Source of the DNA: Aurantimonas coralicida
GTDB taxonomy: Bacteria > Pseudomonadota > Alphaproteobacteria > Rhizobiales > Rhizobiaceae
Length of the DNA: 64,000 bases
Assembly (NCBI GenBank): GCA_011050685.1
Contig: DRFF01000057.1
Coordinates: 107,888-171,887 of the forward strand
Direction of reading: 5' to 3'
Positions 50,869 to 59,482 of the stretch are shown piece by piece (positions within the stretch are counted from its first letter, which is position 1; each line of letters opens with the position of its first letter). The notes under the pieces were generated by a model. It did not search any database and was not told the origin of the DNA. It worked only from the letters and a program-made list of their open reading frames with translations. Both the position numbers and the translations under genes were made by a program.

Positions 50869-52621
50869 TGAGTGCTACAATATTTTCCTTGAGAGACTGT
50901 GACTTGTCCGTTTGACGGGTGCAGTCGGTCGGCAGCCGCACGGTCACCATGGTGCCGATTCCTGGTTGGCTGCGAATGGTCATGGCACCACCATGCAATT
51001 CGGCCAGCCCTTTCACCAGGGAAAGTCCGAGCCCCGTGCCTTGATAGCGACGTGCCGGCCCGGAAGACAGCTGGGTAAAGGGTCGGCCAAGCCGCTCGAT
51101 ATCCGCTTCGGCGATCCCGATGCCGGTGTCGCTCACCGAAAGCTCGATCGCTTCGGCATCGATCTGGCTCTCGAGCGTGATGACGCCCGAATCCGTGAAC
51201 TTCACCGCGTTCGACAAGAGGTTCAGAAGTATTTGGTGACAGGCACGCTGGTCGGCGATGATCGTCTCGCCCTGGCAACTGGAACGCACGTCCAGTCGCA
51301 GGCCCTTGCGTCGTACTTCCTCGCGCACGACGCCCGCCGCGGTGATGACCGCTTCGTCCATTGAAAACGGCTCGGGCGTCAGCTCGTATCGACCGGCCTC
51401 GATCTTGGAGACGTCGAGCAGTGAGTTCACGACCGACAGCAGATGCTGGCCCGATTGGCGGATGAGGCCGACATATTCCTTCTGCCGTTCGCTCTCGAAC
51501 CCGCCGAAGAATTCTTGATCCAGAATATCGGAGAAACCGATTATGGCGTTGAGGGGGGTGCGGAGCTCGTGGCTGACGGCTGCCAGGAACTGGCTCTTGG
51601 CGGCAGATGATTGGTGCGCGGCATCGAGCGCCACCTGCAGCCCCTGTGCCACCTTGCCTTCTTCGACGGCGAGCGTCATGGCGATGTGGACCAGAGCCGC
51701 CCGATCATCGGCCGCCGTGGCGACTAGGAACCGCATGACGGCCGGGACATATTGTCCGTCCGGGCGGCGAAGCCGCCCTTCGACGCGAGAGCCGCGGCCG
51801 TCCGTCTTGGCGTCGGCCATCGCCTTCAAAAAGGCGATACGATCGGCCACCAGCACGCTGTCGAGGAGCCGCAGCCCCTCGATACTCCCGCCATTTTCCG
51901 AAAACAGCGTACGCGCACCCTTCGAGGCAAAGACGATCCTTCCCTCGACGTCAAGGCTCACCATCGCCGCGCCGAATAGCTCGGCGGCATCGGCCATCGG
52001 ATGAACCGATGTCCCGGCCGGATGTCCCTCCTGTGCAGGGCGCTTCGCGCTCCTGCGGGCCACTGTCGCGACATAGGCGAGTAACAGCACGGCCGACGCG
52101 AGGTCCGCGGGCTGGATCGTCGATGCGCTCTCCGCAAGCATCACCGCCGAGCCGGCAACGGTCGCCGCCGAGCCGGCGAGACCAAGAGCCAGCTTGCGCC
52201 GTCCCGCGATAGCCGCCTCCCCCGGCGCGATCGCCAGCACCAGAAGCCAGGCCGCAAGCGGGGCTTCGACCGCGCAGGCGATCAGCCCGAGTGTTATGGA
52301 AAGAAGTGTGCCGACGAGCCAGGCCACATGATCCAGCGCGCCGGTTGCCGAGAGATAGGCCGCGGCAGCCAGAGTCAGGCTCGCGATGATCATCGGAGTC
52401 GCGGCGGCGAGAGCACCGGCCTGAAGCACGGCGAGCACTGGCGAAGCCATCGCCATGAGGAGACCGGCGACAATGAGCGCACCGATCGCTCGTCCCTGGA
52501 GGCGGCGCTCGCTTGGAACAAGGACCTTGGCCGCAACGAGCTCGTCCAACCGTTCGCGAAGCTGCGACACGGCGCCGGCCGGCGCCGCCACTGCCCGACC
52601 GTTGTTCGACGCCTCTGTCAT
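50807..52621 (-). CDS. DivJ/PleC-like membrane PAS histidine kinase
   Basis: A 604-residue kinase. About six hydrophobic helices (residues 45-190) form a membrane sensor. A PAS domain (LFGAAMVSLDVEGRIVFASKG) leads into HisKA (FLAAVSHELRTPLNAIIGFSDIL) and the ATPase domain (LLNLLSNAVKF, DTGIGIAE, GTGLGLSLV). Layout and length resemble the cell-cycle kinase DivJ or its relatives, which control CtrA through DivK; the exact member is unknown. The ATG at 52621 has a weak ribosome binding site; in-frame starts up to 52723 are possible. A CtrA-like box lies just upstream. Confidence 0.75.
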   Translation of the reverse strand: MTEASNNGRAVAAPAGAVSQLRERLDELVAAKVLVPSERRLQGRAIGALIVAGLLMAMASPVLAVLQAGALAAATPMIIASLTLAAAAYLSATGALDHVAWLVGTLLSITLGLIACAVEAPLAAWLLVLAIAPGEAAIAGRRKLALGLAGSAATVAGSAVMLAESASTIQPADLASAVLLLAYVATVARRSAKRPAQEGHPAGTSVHPMADAAELFGAAMVSLDVEGRIVFASKGARTLFSENGGSIEGLRLLDSVLVADRIAFLKAMADAKTDGRGSRVEGRLRRPDGQYVPAVMRFLVATAADDRAALVHIAMTLAVEEGKVAQGLQVALDAAHQSSAAKSQFLAAVSHELRTPLNAIIGFSDILDQEFFGGFESERQKEYVGLIRQSGQHLLSVVNSLLDVSKIEAGRYELTPEPFSMDEAVITAAGVVREEVRRKGLRLDVRSSCQGETIIADQRACHQILLNLLSNAVKFTDSGVITLESQIDAEAIELSVSDTGIGIAEADIERLGRPFTQLSSGPARRYQGTGLGLSLVKGLAELHGGAMTIRSQPGIGTMVTVRLPTDCTRQTDKSQSLKENIVALSDARTKTTNQPKTLATRRTA

Positions 52622-53042
52622 ACACGCACTCGCATTCGCCTTGCCTCGTGGGTCCACCATTGTGAAAATGCCGGACCCAGTGGCTTGATCGCGATAATGC
52701 GGACCACCGTTTAAGGAAGCCATAAACCATGCCGCCGCCGACGCCGCCTGCGGCCAGGATTACCGGCCCGCAGGCAGATTCGGACCTTGATGATTGCCGT
52801 TATGGTTAATGCTTCGCGACAGAACCGTCGCCCTCAGGCGAAACAGCCGCGATCGTAGGGCGAGCATCCCTCGAAGGAAGCTGTGGACAAGCCGCGGGAG
52901 CGACAACCCGTAAAGTTTGAATCAAACATGTCTCGCAGTTTCAACGCAGCCTTTGTCCCCCGCCGGCATTATGCCTTCACGAAACGCAATTGACCGGGCC
53001 GAGAGATCCGGCCTTCACCGGAAAGCGTCCAGAGGCAAATCG
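52622..53042. other. Gene-free divergent promoter region
   Basis: 421 bases between the divergent kinase and DUF5330 genes. It contains a CtrA-like box near 52711 and otherwise nothing I can assign. It should carry the promoters of both genes. Confidence 0.5.
52711..52725 (+). promoter_or_regulatory. Candidate CtrA binding site upstream of the DivJ/PleC-like kinase
   Basis: TTAA-(7 bases)-ATAA, one base off TTAA-N7-TTAA, 90 bases upstream of the kinase start. A CtrA site at a gene acting on CtrA would be a plausible feedback loop. It is a sequence match only. Confidence 0.35.
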
Positions 53043-53561
53043 ATGATCCGGTTCATTCTGAAATCAGCGTTCCTTCTCGGCATCGTGGCGATGCTTCTTC
53101 CGGGCGACGGCCAGGGCGACGATGCCGGCCGAAACCAGGTCGACGTGTTTTCCACTTTTGTCGGCGCCCAGGCGGCGATCGCCGACTTGTCCAACTTTTG
53201 CGACCGGGCACCGGCGGCATGCGATGCGGGCGGCAATCTGGCCCGTTTTGCCGGCGAGCGGATCGGAGACGGAATTGCCCTCGCCTATAATTTCGTCGAG
53301 GCAGAGCGAGATGGCAGTCCCGCCTCCGGGAATTCGGCAGCTTCCTCGCTCTCACGATATCCGGACGCAATCGTCACTGGCGCGGTCGACCGCGCCCTGT
53401 CGCTCGCATCGTCCCGCGCAACGGAAGCGAGCCAGCCTGTCGGCATGCCCCGCCTCGATGACCCGGCGAATGCGCGCCATGTCTTGCTTCCATCCGCCGA
53501 GATTCCCGGACATGGCGCCCTGGCGCGTCTGCCGATCCCACGTTCGGCGCCCCGCACCTGA
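53043..53561 (+). CDS. DUF5330 domain protein
   Basis: A 172-residue exported protein with a hydrophobic start (MIRFILKSAFLLGIVAMLLP), then FVGAQAAIADLSNFCDRAPAAC and AGERIGDGIALAYNFVE, the DUF5330 signature seen in rhizobia. Two cysteines may form a disulfide. The C-terminus is disordered and Ala/Ser-rich. The function is unknown. Confidence 0.75.
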   Translation: MIRFILKSAFLLGIVAMLLPGDGQGDDAGRNQVDVFSTFVGAQAAIADLSNFCDRAPAACDAGGNLARFAGERIGDGIALAYNFVEAERDGSPASGNSAASSLSRYPDAIVTGAVDRALSLASSRATEASQPVGMPRLDDPANARHVLLPSAEIPGHGALARLPIPRSAPRT

Positions 53562-53611
53562 CATCGACCTCCCATAGCCTTATATCCAGCGTGCCGTCCG
53601 ACACGAACGGT

Positions 53612-53728
53612 ACCTCGCGCGGAATGAGGAAATGTGGGAACCGGTTTCCCGCTTGCATTTCGCGCTGACTGACTGGAATCGATCATCGTCATGACATCGG
53701 ATCGAATCGATCCTATTTCATCATGATC
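53612..53728 (+). repeat. Dispersed intergenic repeat, copy 2 (117 bp)
   Basis: Same length and orientation as the copy at 46853-46969; only scattered substitutions separate them. It ends 22 bases before the sufE start. Confidence 0.85.
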
Positions 53729-53749
53729 GAGGGCCGCTCGGGAGAAAGA

Positions 53750-54169
53750 ATGCCGACGATCGAAGACATCACCGCTGATTTCGAGTTCCTCGACGATTGG
53801 GAAGACCGGTACCGCTATCTGATCGAGCTCGGGCGTTCGCTGCCGGCGATGCCGGAGGCTGAACTCAACGAGGCCAACAAGGTTCGCGGCTGCGTCAGTC
53901 AGGTCTGGCTGACCACTAAAACCGACGATGCCAGCCCGCCCCGTCTGTCGTTCCTCGGTGAATCCGACGCCCACATCGTTCGCGGTCTTGTCGCCATCGC
54001 CCTCGCGCTTTTCTCCGGTCGTACCGCGCCCGAGATTCTGGAGGCCGACGCCGAGGCGACCTTTGCGCGACTGGGATTGCAGGACCATCTGACACCGCAG
54101 CGCTCCAACGGCCTCCGTTCGATGGTTGCGCGGATCAAGGACGATGCGCGGCAGGCTCTCGCCGCCTGA
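53750..54169 (+). CDS. sufE: SufE-family Fe-S cluster assembly sulfur acceptor
   Basis: A 139-residue protein that accepts sulfur from the cysteine desulfurase SufS for Fe-S cluster building. The catalytic Cys48 lies in KVRGCVSQVW, and LTPQRSNGLRSMV near the C-terminus is typical. The ATG at 53750 has a perfect GGAGAAAGA site just upstream. Confidence 0.93.
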   Translation: MPTIEDITADFEFLDDWEDRYRYLIELGRSLPAMPEAELNEANKVRGCVSQVWLTTKTDDASPPRLSFLGESDAHIVRGLVAIALALFSGRTAPEILEADAEATFARLGLQDHLTPQRSNGLRSMVARIKDDARQALAA

Positions 54170-54205
54170 GCCTCGCCGCCATTCGTTGCGCCCGGCGCCG
54201 GATAT

Positions 54206-54706
54206 TCACCGGCCGATGATCGTCGGCCGGTAATCCTCCGTTCCCCACTGCCGGATGCGCGAAGAACGGGACGTGGCGCTCCCGGCCAAGCCGTAATGGC
54301 GAGCCAGAACGCCAAGGCCGGCTTTCAGCAACAGTTTGGCGGAGCGCGCTGGCCAGCGCCGTTCCCGCTCGACGGTTTCCAGTCCCTTCAGGAAGCAGCA
54401 GATGTCGACGAGAACGCCCGCGAGTTCCGGCCCGACGGCCTTGATCGCGGCATTGACCCGTTGCCGCGCGTCGATCGCCGAATCCGACAAATCGCCCGCA
54501 CCGCGCCGGCTCCCCTTCTCGCGGGGCTGGGCATCCCAACGTTGCGTGATCCCGGGCATCAACTGACCGCGCGTGAAATCGACCCGCAGCCGCTCCCCGG
54601 CCAGCGCTTCCGCTTCGGCCAGGAACGGCTCGCCGCCCTTGCCGCGTCGCTGGGCCAGCCGCACCAAAGGGGACTCGTTTGGATTGTAGCCCGCAAAGGC
54701 TGCCAT
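54206..54706 (-). CDS. DUF6456 domain protein
   Basis: A 166-residue protein. NPNESPLVRLAQRRGKGGEPFL and RLRVDFTRGQLMPGITQRWD are characteristic of DUF6456, followed by a helical part with ICCFLKGLETVERERRWPARSAK. In alphaproteobacteria this domain follows a DnaA-like helix-turn-helix protein or is fused to one. The start overlaps that gene here by one base (TGATG). It probably binds DNA; its role is unknown. Confidence 0.8.
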   Translation of the reverse strand: MAAFAGYNPNESPLVRLAQRRGKGGEPFLAEAEALAGERLRVDFTRGQLMPGITQRWDAQPREKGSRRGAGDLSDSAIDARQRVNAAIKAVGPELAGVLVDICCFLKGLETVERERRWPARSAKLLLKAGLGVLARHYGLAGSATSRSSRIRQWGTEDYRPTIIGR

Positions 54707-55167
54707 CAGGCGTCTCCCCGCACACATCCCTGATCGCATGTTTCGAGCGCCGCGCGGACCGCGTGTGCCAGGCCTTCCAAGCGCTCGACAGCGGAATCGA
54801 ACGCCTGATCGTCGCGTCGATCCTCGATGCGACGAATGGCATAGGCGATCGTCGTGCGGTCGCGCCCGAACCCATTGGCCATTGCGGACAAGGGAACCTG
54901 GAAGGCGACATGGGCCAGATACATGGCGACGTGCCGGGCCTCGCAGACGCTGGCGATCGCTCGGCCGGGCCGTTCGATCTCCCGGACGGGGATGGCGAAG
55001 AAGGCGCCGGCGATTTCCCTTGCCAGCCGGCAGGTGCGCCAAACCGCCTGGTGATCGATCCCGGTAACGCGGCCTGCCTCGGCTTCCCTCGGCCCCGCAT
55101 CGCCGCGGGCGACAGGAGGTAGGTGCAACGGTCGGGTGGAAACCCGGTCTGCGGAAAAGGACTGCAT
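54706..55167 (-). CDS. DnaA C-terminal-like helix-turn-helix protein
   Basis: A 153-residue protein whose centre (EARHVAMYLAHVAFQVPLS then GRDRTTIAYAIRRIEDRRDD) resembles the DnaA domain IV, the part that reads DnaA boxes. There is no ATPase domain. The ATG at 55167 has an excellent AGGAGGT site. It is coupled to the DUF6456 gene. It may be a transcription factor or a competitor at replication-type sites (inference). Confidence 0.8.
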   Translation of the reverse strand: MQSFSADRVSTRPLHLPPVARGDAGPREAEAGRVTGIDHQAVWRTCRLAREIAGAFFAIPVREIERPGRAIASVCEARHVAMYLAHVAFQVPLSAMANGFGRDRTTIAYAIRRIEDRRDDQAFDSAVERLEGLAHAVRAALETCDQGCVRGDA

Positions 55168-55374
55168 CGCGTTTGACCTCCTGTTGGCGGCGACCACCCG
55201 TCTATAGGCCACCGCCGGCGAAAGGGGAAATAATTCCTATTTCACTCAGCAATACTGATCGAAACTCACAGAGTTTTCGGATATTCCGACTTTCCGCCGC
55301 CTTAGAAGAGAGGATTTTATCCCCCTTTCTGCCAATTGCCGGACTCTTTGCGGACACCTCACCGGAGCGTCCGC

Positions 55375-55827
55375 ATGACCAGGCATCTCGACCTTTCCCC
55401 TCTCACGGCCGCGCTCGAAGGAGCTGCCCGCAACCACGCCGAGGCACGGCGGCGCGAGGCACAGCGCGATCTCTCCCGCCTCGAACTCGCGATGCTGCTG
55501 CGCCGGTTCGGCCTGGAGGAGCGGGCGCGGTCGGATGCCGTGGCCAAGGATGACGCCGCCAACATTCCGGCGGCGGAAGCGGAGACCTTGCGCGCCAAGG
55601 TTCGCGCAGAACTCGGTCTGCTGGCGCGTCTCGCCCGACGCCGCGATCCCCGCTACGACATCAACCGGCACATTGCGGTCATGCGCCTTGCCCGGTGGCT
55701 GGAGGGCGGTCGATCCTGGCAAACGCGCGAGACCGAACCCGGCTCCGGCCGCTCGAAAAACCAGCGCTTTCGCCGCGCCGTCGCCCGTCGGCCAACGCGG
55801 CAGTTCCAACGCCCAACCCTGTTTTGA
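55375..55827 (+). CDS. Small charged helical protein, unknown
   Basis: A 150-residue protein, Arg- and Ala-rich and mostly helical (RHLDLSPLTAALEGAARNH, RRREAQRDLSRLELAMLLRRFG). A short GGAG site precedes the ATG at 55375. I do not recognise the family. The C-terminus is basic. Confidence 0.55.
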   Translation: MTRHLDLSPLTAALEGAARNHAEARRREAQRDLSRLELAMLLRRFGLEERARSDAVAKDDAANIPAAEAETLRAKVRAELGLLARLARRRDPRYDINRHIAVMRLARWLEGGRSWQTRETEPGSGRSKNQRFRRAVARRPTRQFQRPTLF

Positions 55828-55866
55828 TCTACGACGAACGGCTTAGATGATGGCCGCCTGCATTTC

Positions 55867-55895
55867 TTGACAGGGCTCCCGTCGCTGCTTCACAA
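55867..55895 (+). promoter_or_regulatory. Promoter-like -35 element before the binding-protein genes
   Basis: CTTGACA gives a perfect -35; the -10 after 17 bases (TCACAA) is poor. It lies about 90 bases before the first binding-protein start. Confidence 0.3.
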
Positions 55896-55983
55896 CCACA
55901 TCCAACCGCAAGGTCAGGTTATTGCTTCCGGCTCCGATGCCGGCTGGCTTGGTCGTTTGCGTTTGTATGGGAGGATTATCGCA

Positions 55984-57207
55984 ATGCGTATGATGAAATT
56001 GCTGCTTGCCGGCTCCGTCGCGGCCGCCGCGCTTTTGCCGGCCGCCGTTGGCGCGCAGGAAATCTCGAACGATGTCGTCAAGATCGGCATCTTGAACGAC
56101 CAGTCCGGCGTTTATGCCGATTTCGGCGGTCAGTCGTCGGTCGAAGCGGCGAAGATGGCGATCGAGGATTTCGGTGGCGAGGTTCTCGGCAAGCCGGTCG
56201 AACTCATCTCGGCCGACCATCAGAATAAGGCCGATATCGCCTCCAACATCGCCCGTGAGTGGTACGACGTCCAGAATGTCGACGCCATCATGGAGCTGAC
56301 GACATCGTCCGTCGCCCTCGCCGTCCAGGGCCTGTCGCGCGAAAAGCAGAAGATCACCATCGTCACCGGCGCCGCGACCACGGAACTGACCGGCAAGCAA
56401 TGCAGCCCCTATGGCTTCCATTGGGTCTACGACACCCATGCTCTGGCCGTCGGCACCGGGGGCGCGCTGGTGAAGGCCGGCGGCGACAGCTGGTTCTTCC
56501 TTACCGCCGACTATGCCTTCGGCTATTCGCTGGAAGAGCAGACCGGCAATTTCGTCAAGGAAAACGGCGGTGAAGTCCTCGGCGCGGTTCGCCATCCGCT
56601 CGGCACGACCGACTTCTCCTCCTTCCTTCTGCAGGCGCAGAGTTCGGGCGCCAAGGTGATCGGCCTCGCCAATGCCGGCCTCGATACGGCCAGCGCGATC
56701 AAGGGCGCGGCTGAATTCGGCATCGTTCAGGCTGGCCAGAAGCTCGCCGGCCTGCTTTTCACGCTTGCTGAGGTCAACGGCCTCGGGCTCGAGGCGGCGC
56801 AAGGGCTGAACCTCACCGAGGGTTGGTATTGGGATCAGAGCGACGAGAACCGCGAATTTGCCGATCGCCTGATGAAGCGGACGGGTAGCCGGCCGAACAT
56901 GATTCATGCCGGCACTTATTCGGCCGTCACCCAGTACCTCAAGGCCGTCGAAGCCGCCGGTACCGATGCCACCGACGCGGTGTCCGCCAAGCTGCACGAG
57001 ATGCCGGTCGAAGACGTCTTCGCCAAGTCCGGCAAGGTGCAGGAGAACGGCCGGATGGTCTATGACATGTTCCTCTTCGAGGTGAAGGCACCGGCCGATT
57101 CCAAGGGAGAGTGGGACTACTACAAGGAAATCTCCACGGTCCCCGGTAGCGATGCCTTCTTGTCGGTCGAAGACTCCGGCTGCGACGTCGCCAGCTTCAA
57201 AAACTGA
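55984..57207 (+). CDS. ABC transporter periplasmic binding protein, branched-chain amino acid type (copy 1)
   Basis: A 407-residue exported protein. The signal peptide runs MRMMKLLLAG to VGAQ. The mature part has VKIGILNDQSGVYADFGG, DHQNKADIASNIAREWYD and LTTSSVALAVQGLSREK, the periplasmic binding protein type 1 (LivJ-like) fold. The ATG at 55984 has GGGAGGA seven bases upstream. The ligand is unknown: these proteins bind branched-chain amino acids, amides or aromatic compounds. It leads a six-gene transport cluster and is followed by a large hairpin. Confidence 0.9.
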   Translation: MRMMKLLLAGSVAAAALLPAAVGAQEISNDVVKIGILNDQSGVYADFGGQSSVEAAKMAIEDFGGEVLGKPVELISADHQNKADIASNIAREWYDVQNVDAIMELTTSSVALAVQGLSREKQKITIVTGAATTELTGKQCSPYGFHWVYDTHALAVGTGGALVKAGGDSWFFLTADYAFGYSLEEQTGNFVKENGGEVLGAVRHPLGTTDFSSFLLQAQSSGAKVIGLANAGLDTASAIKGAAEFGIVQAGQKLAGLLFTLAEVNGLGLEAAQGLNLTEGWYWDQSDENREFADRLMKRTGSRPNMIHAGTYSAVTQYLKAVEAAGTDATDAVSAKLHEMPVEDVFAKSGKVQENGRMVYDMFLFEVKAPADSKGEWDYYKEISTVPGSDAFLSVEDSGCDVASFKN

Positions 57208-57213
57208 CGCATT

Positions 57214-57264
57214 CGGCGCGGCCGGCGAGGCAAGGCTTCGGCGCTTTGCTTCCCGACCGCGCCG
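57214..57264 (+). other. Large hairpin between the two binding-protein genes
   Basis: CGGCGCGG pairs with CCGCGCCG, and inner bases (GGCGAGGCAAGGC with GCGCTTTGCTTCCCG) pair further. No T-run follows. It may stabilise the first message or reduce read-through. Confidence 0.55.
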
Positions 57265-57411
57265 GCTTGGGCGCCGCGACTGCCCAGATCTATGTGAAAT
57301 AGGCAAAGTTTGGGCTTGAAGTCCGGCGCATCGACCGGTCCAATGGCACATGCGCATCGGCCGTGCCGGGGAGGCGGCGGCCGGGCTTTTGCTCACTGGG
57401 AGGACCGATCC

Positions 57412-58641
57412 ATGACGACCAAGCGCCCCGTCGCGACAGCATTCGCCGCCAGCCTCGCTGCGGCTGTCGCCTGGCCGGCAACAGCCCAAGACGTATCGGA
57501 TGACGTCGTCAAGATCGGCATCCTCAATGATATGTCGGGCGTTTATGCCGACACGGCGGGCCAGGGCTCCGTGGCCGCGGCTGAGCTCGCCATCGAAGAT
57601 TTCGGCGACACCGTCCTCGGCAAGCCGATCGAGATCATTTCGGCCGATCACCAGAACAAGGCGGATGTCGGATCGAACATCGCCCGCGAATGGTATGACG
57701 TGCAGAACGTCGATGCCATCATGGACCTGACGACATCCTCGGTGGCGCTCGCCGTCCAGGGTCTGTCGCGCGAGAAGAAGAAGATCACCATCACCACCGG
57801 TGGCGGCTCCACCGAGATCACCGGCGGACAGTGTAGTCCCTACGGTTTTCACTGGGCATACAACACCCGCGCCCTGTCGCAAGGCACGGCCGGCTCCCTG
57901 GTCAGGGGCGGCGACGACACCTGGTTCTTCATCACCGCCGATTACACCTTCGGCGATTCACTGCAGGGTGAGGCCACCAAGGTCATCGAGGCGAATGGCG
58001 GCAAGGTCCTCGGCGATATCCGCCATCCCTTGTCGACCACTGACTTCTCCTCCTTCATGCTGCAAGCGCAGAGTTCCGGTGCCAAGGTTATCGGACTCGC
58101 CAATGCCGGACTCGACACGGCGAACGCGGTCAAGGCGGCGACGGAGTTCGGTCTCGTCCAGGCCGGGCAGAAGCTCGCCGCGCTTCTGATCACCCTGTCC
58201 GAGGTCCATGGACTGGGCGGCGAGGCGGCCCAGGGCCTCAACCTCACCGAAGGATGGTATTGGGACCAGAGTGAAGAGAACCGCGCCTTTGCCAAGCGCT
58301 ACATGGACAAATTCGGCAAGATGCCAAACATGATCCATGTCGGCACCTACTCGGCCGTTCTGCAATATCTGAAGGCCGTCAAGGAAGCCGGCACCGACGA
58401 GACCGAGGCAGTGGCCAAGAAACTTCACGAGATGCCGGTCGAGGATCTGTTCGCCAAAAAGGGCAAGGTGCTCGCCAACGGCCGCATGGTCTACGACATG
58501 TATCTCTTCCAGGTGAAGACGCCGGATGAATCAACCGGCCCTTGGGATCTGTACAAGGAAATTGCGACCGTGCCGGGAGACGTCGCCTTTGGAACGGTCG
58601 AGGATAGCGGCTGCGACCTTGCGACCTTCGCCGCAAAATAG
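57412..58641 (+). CDS. ABC transporter periplasmic binding protein, branched-chain amino acid type (copy 2)
   Basis: A 409-residue paralogue of the preceding protein, with the same motifs (VKIGILNDMSGVYADTAG, DHQNKADVGSNIAREWYD) and the same C-terminal pattern (EDSGCDLATF). The signal peptide is different. GGGAGGACC lies before the ATG at 57412. The two paralogues may bind different ligands and share the membrane complex encoded downstream. Confidence 0.9.
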   Translation: MTTKRPVATAFAASLAAAVAWPATAQDVSDDVVKIGILNDMSGVYADTAGQGSVAAAELAIEDFGDTVLGKPIEIISADHQNKADVGSNIAREWYDVQNVDAIMDLTTSSVALAVQGLSREKKKITITTGGGSTEITGGQCSPYGFHWAYNTRALSQGTAGSLVRGGDDTWFFITADYTFGDSLQGEATKVIEANGGKVLGDIRHPLSTTDFSSFMLQAQSSGAKVIGLANAGLDTANAVKAATEFGLVQAGQKLAALLITLSEVHGLGGEAAQGLNLTEGWYWDQSEENRAFAKRYMDKFGKMPNMIHVGTYSAVLQYLKAVKEAGTDETEAVAKKLHEMPVEDLFAKKGKVLANGRMVYDMYLFQVKTPDESTGPWDLYKEIATVPGDVAFGTVEDSGCDLATFAAK

Positions 58642-58651
58642 TTCGTCGACG

Positions 58652-58675
58652 GGGAGTCCGGCAACGCCGGCTCCC
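58652..58675 (+). other. Hairpin between the second binding-protein gene and livG
   Basis: GGGAGTCCGGC pairs with GCCGGCTCCC around AAC, with one bulged base. No T-run. Such a hairpin often gives excess binding protein over the ATPases. Confidence 0.5.
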
Positions 58676-58717
58676 TCTCACCAGGGCCCCGACCCCCGAC
58701 AGGAGATGAATGCGCCG

Positions 58718-59482
58718 ATGAGCGTTTCCCCGCAGGAGGCGATTCTTTCCGCCCGCGGCCTCACCAAGGAGTTCTTCGGCTTCAAGGCCGTGAACGGCGT
58801 CGATCTCGACGTCCGCGAAAATACGATCCACGCCCTGATCGGCCCCAATGGCGCCGGCAAAACCACCGTCTTCAACCTGCTGACCAAGTTCCTGACCCCG
58901 ACCGAAGGAAAAATCACCTTTCGCGGAAAGGATATCACGAGCCTCAAGCCCGCCGATGTCGCGCGGCTGGGGTTGGTGCGCTCGTTCCAGATCTCGGCAG
59001 TGTTCCCGCATCTGACCGTGCTCGACAACGTCCGCGTCGCTTTGCAGCGCAAGGCACATCTCGGCACCCAGTTCTGGCGCTCCAACAGCGCACTCGACCA
59101 GCTCAACGACCGCGCCTACGAGTTGATCGCGGCCGTCGGCCTGGACGAATATGCCGAGCTCGACGCGGCGGAACTCCCCTATGGCCGCAAGCGCGCGCTC
59201 GAACTCGCGACCACGCTTGCCCTCGACCCGCCGGTGCTTCTGTTCGACGAGCCGATGGCCGGCATGGGCGTCGAGGACATCGGCCGCATCTCCGACCTGA
59301 TCCGGCGGATCGCCAAGGACCGCACGGTCTTGATGGTCGAGCACAATCTCAACGTCGTGGCCGACCTGTGCGATTACGTCACGGTGCTGGCGCGCGGCGA
59401 AATCCTCGCCGAGGGCGACTACGAGACGGTCAGTTCCGACCCGCGCGTGCGCGAAGCCTATATGGGAACCGAAGATGAGTAA
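58718..59482 (+). CDS. livG: ABC transporter ATPase LivG
   Basis: A 254-residue ATPase. Walker A is GPNGAGKTT, the signature reads LPYGRKRALELA (the usual LivG variant), Walker B is VLLFDEP and the switch His is in VEHNLNVV. An ATG at 58706 exists but touches the AGGAG site, so the ATG at 58718 (MSVSPQ), 12 bases away, is more likely. It overlaps livF by 8 bases. Confidence 0.92.
   Translation: MSVSPQEAILSARGLTKEFFGFKAVNGVDLDVRENTIHALIGPNGAGKTTVFNLLTKFLTPTEGKITFRGKDITSLKPADVARLGLVRSFQISAVFPHLTVLDNVRVALQRKAHLGTQFWRSNSALDQLNDRAYELIAAVGLDEYAELDAAELPYGRKRALELATTLALDPPVLLFDEPMAGMGVEDIGRISDLIRRIAKDRTVLMVEHNLNVVADLCDYVTVLARGEILAEGDYETVSSDPRVREAYMGTEDE

Noticed and set aside
55843..57882. 679-codon minus-strand frame opposite the two binding proteins
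   Set aside because: The two halves mirror the two paralogues, so the apparent internal repeat is a reflection of them.
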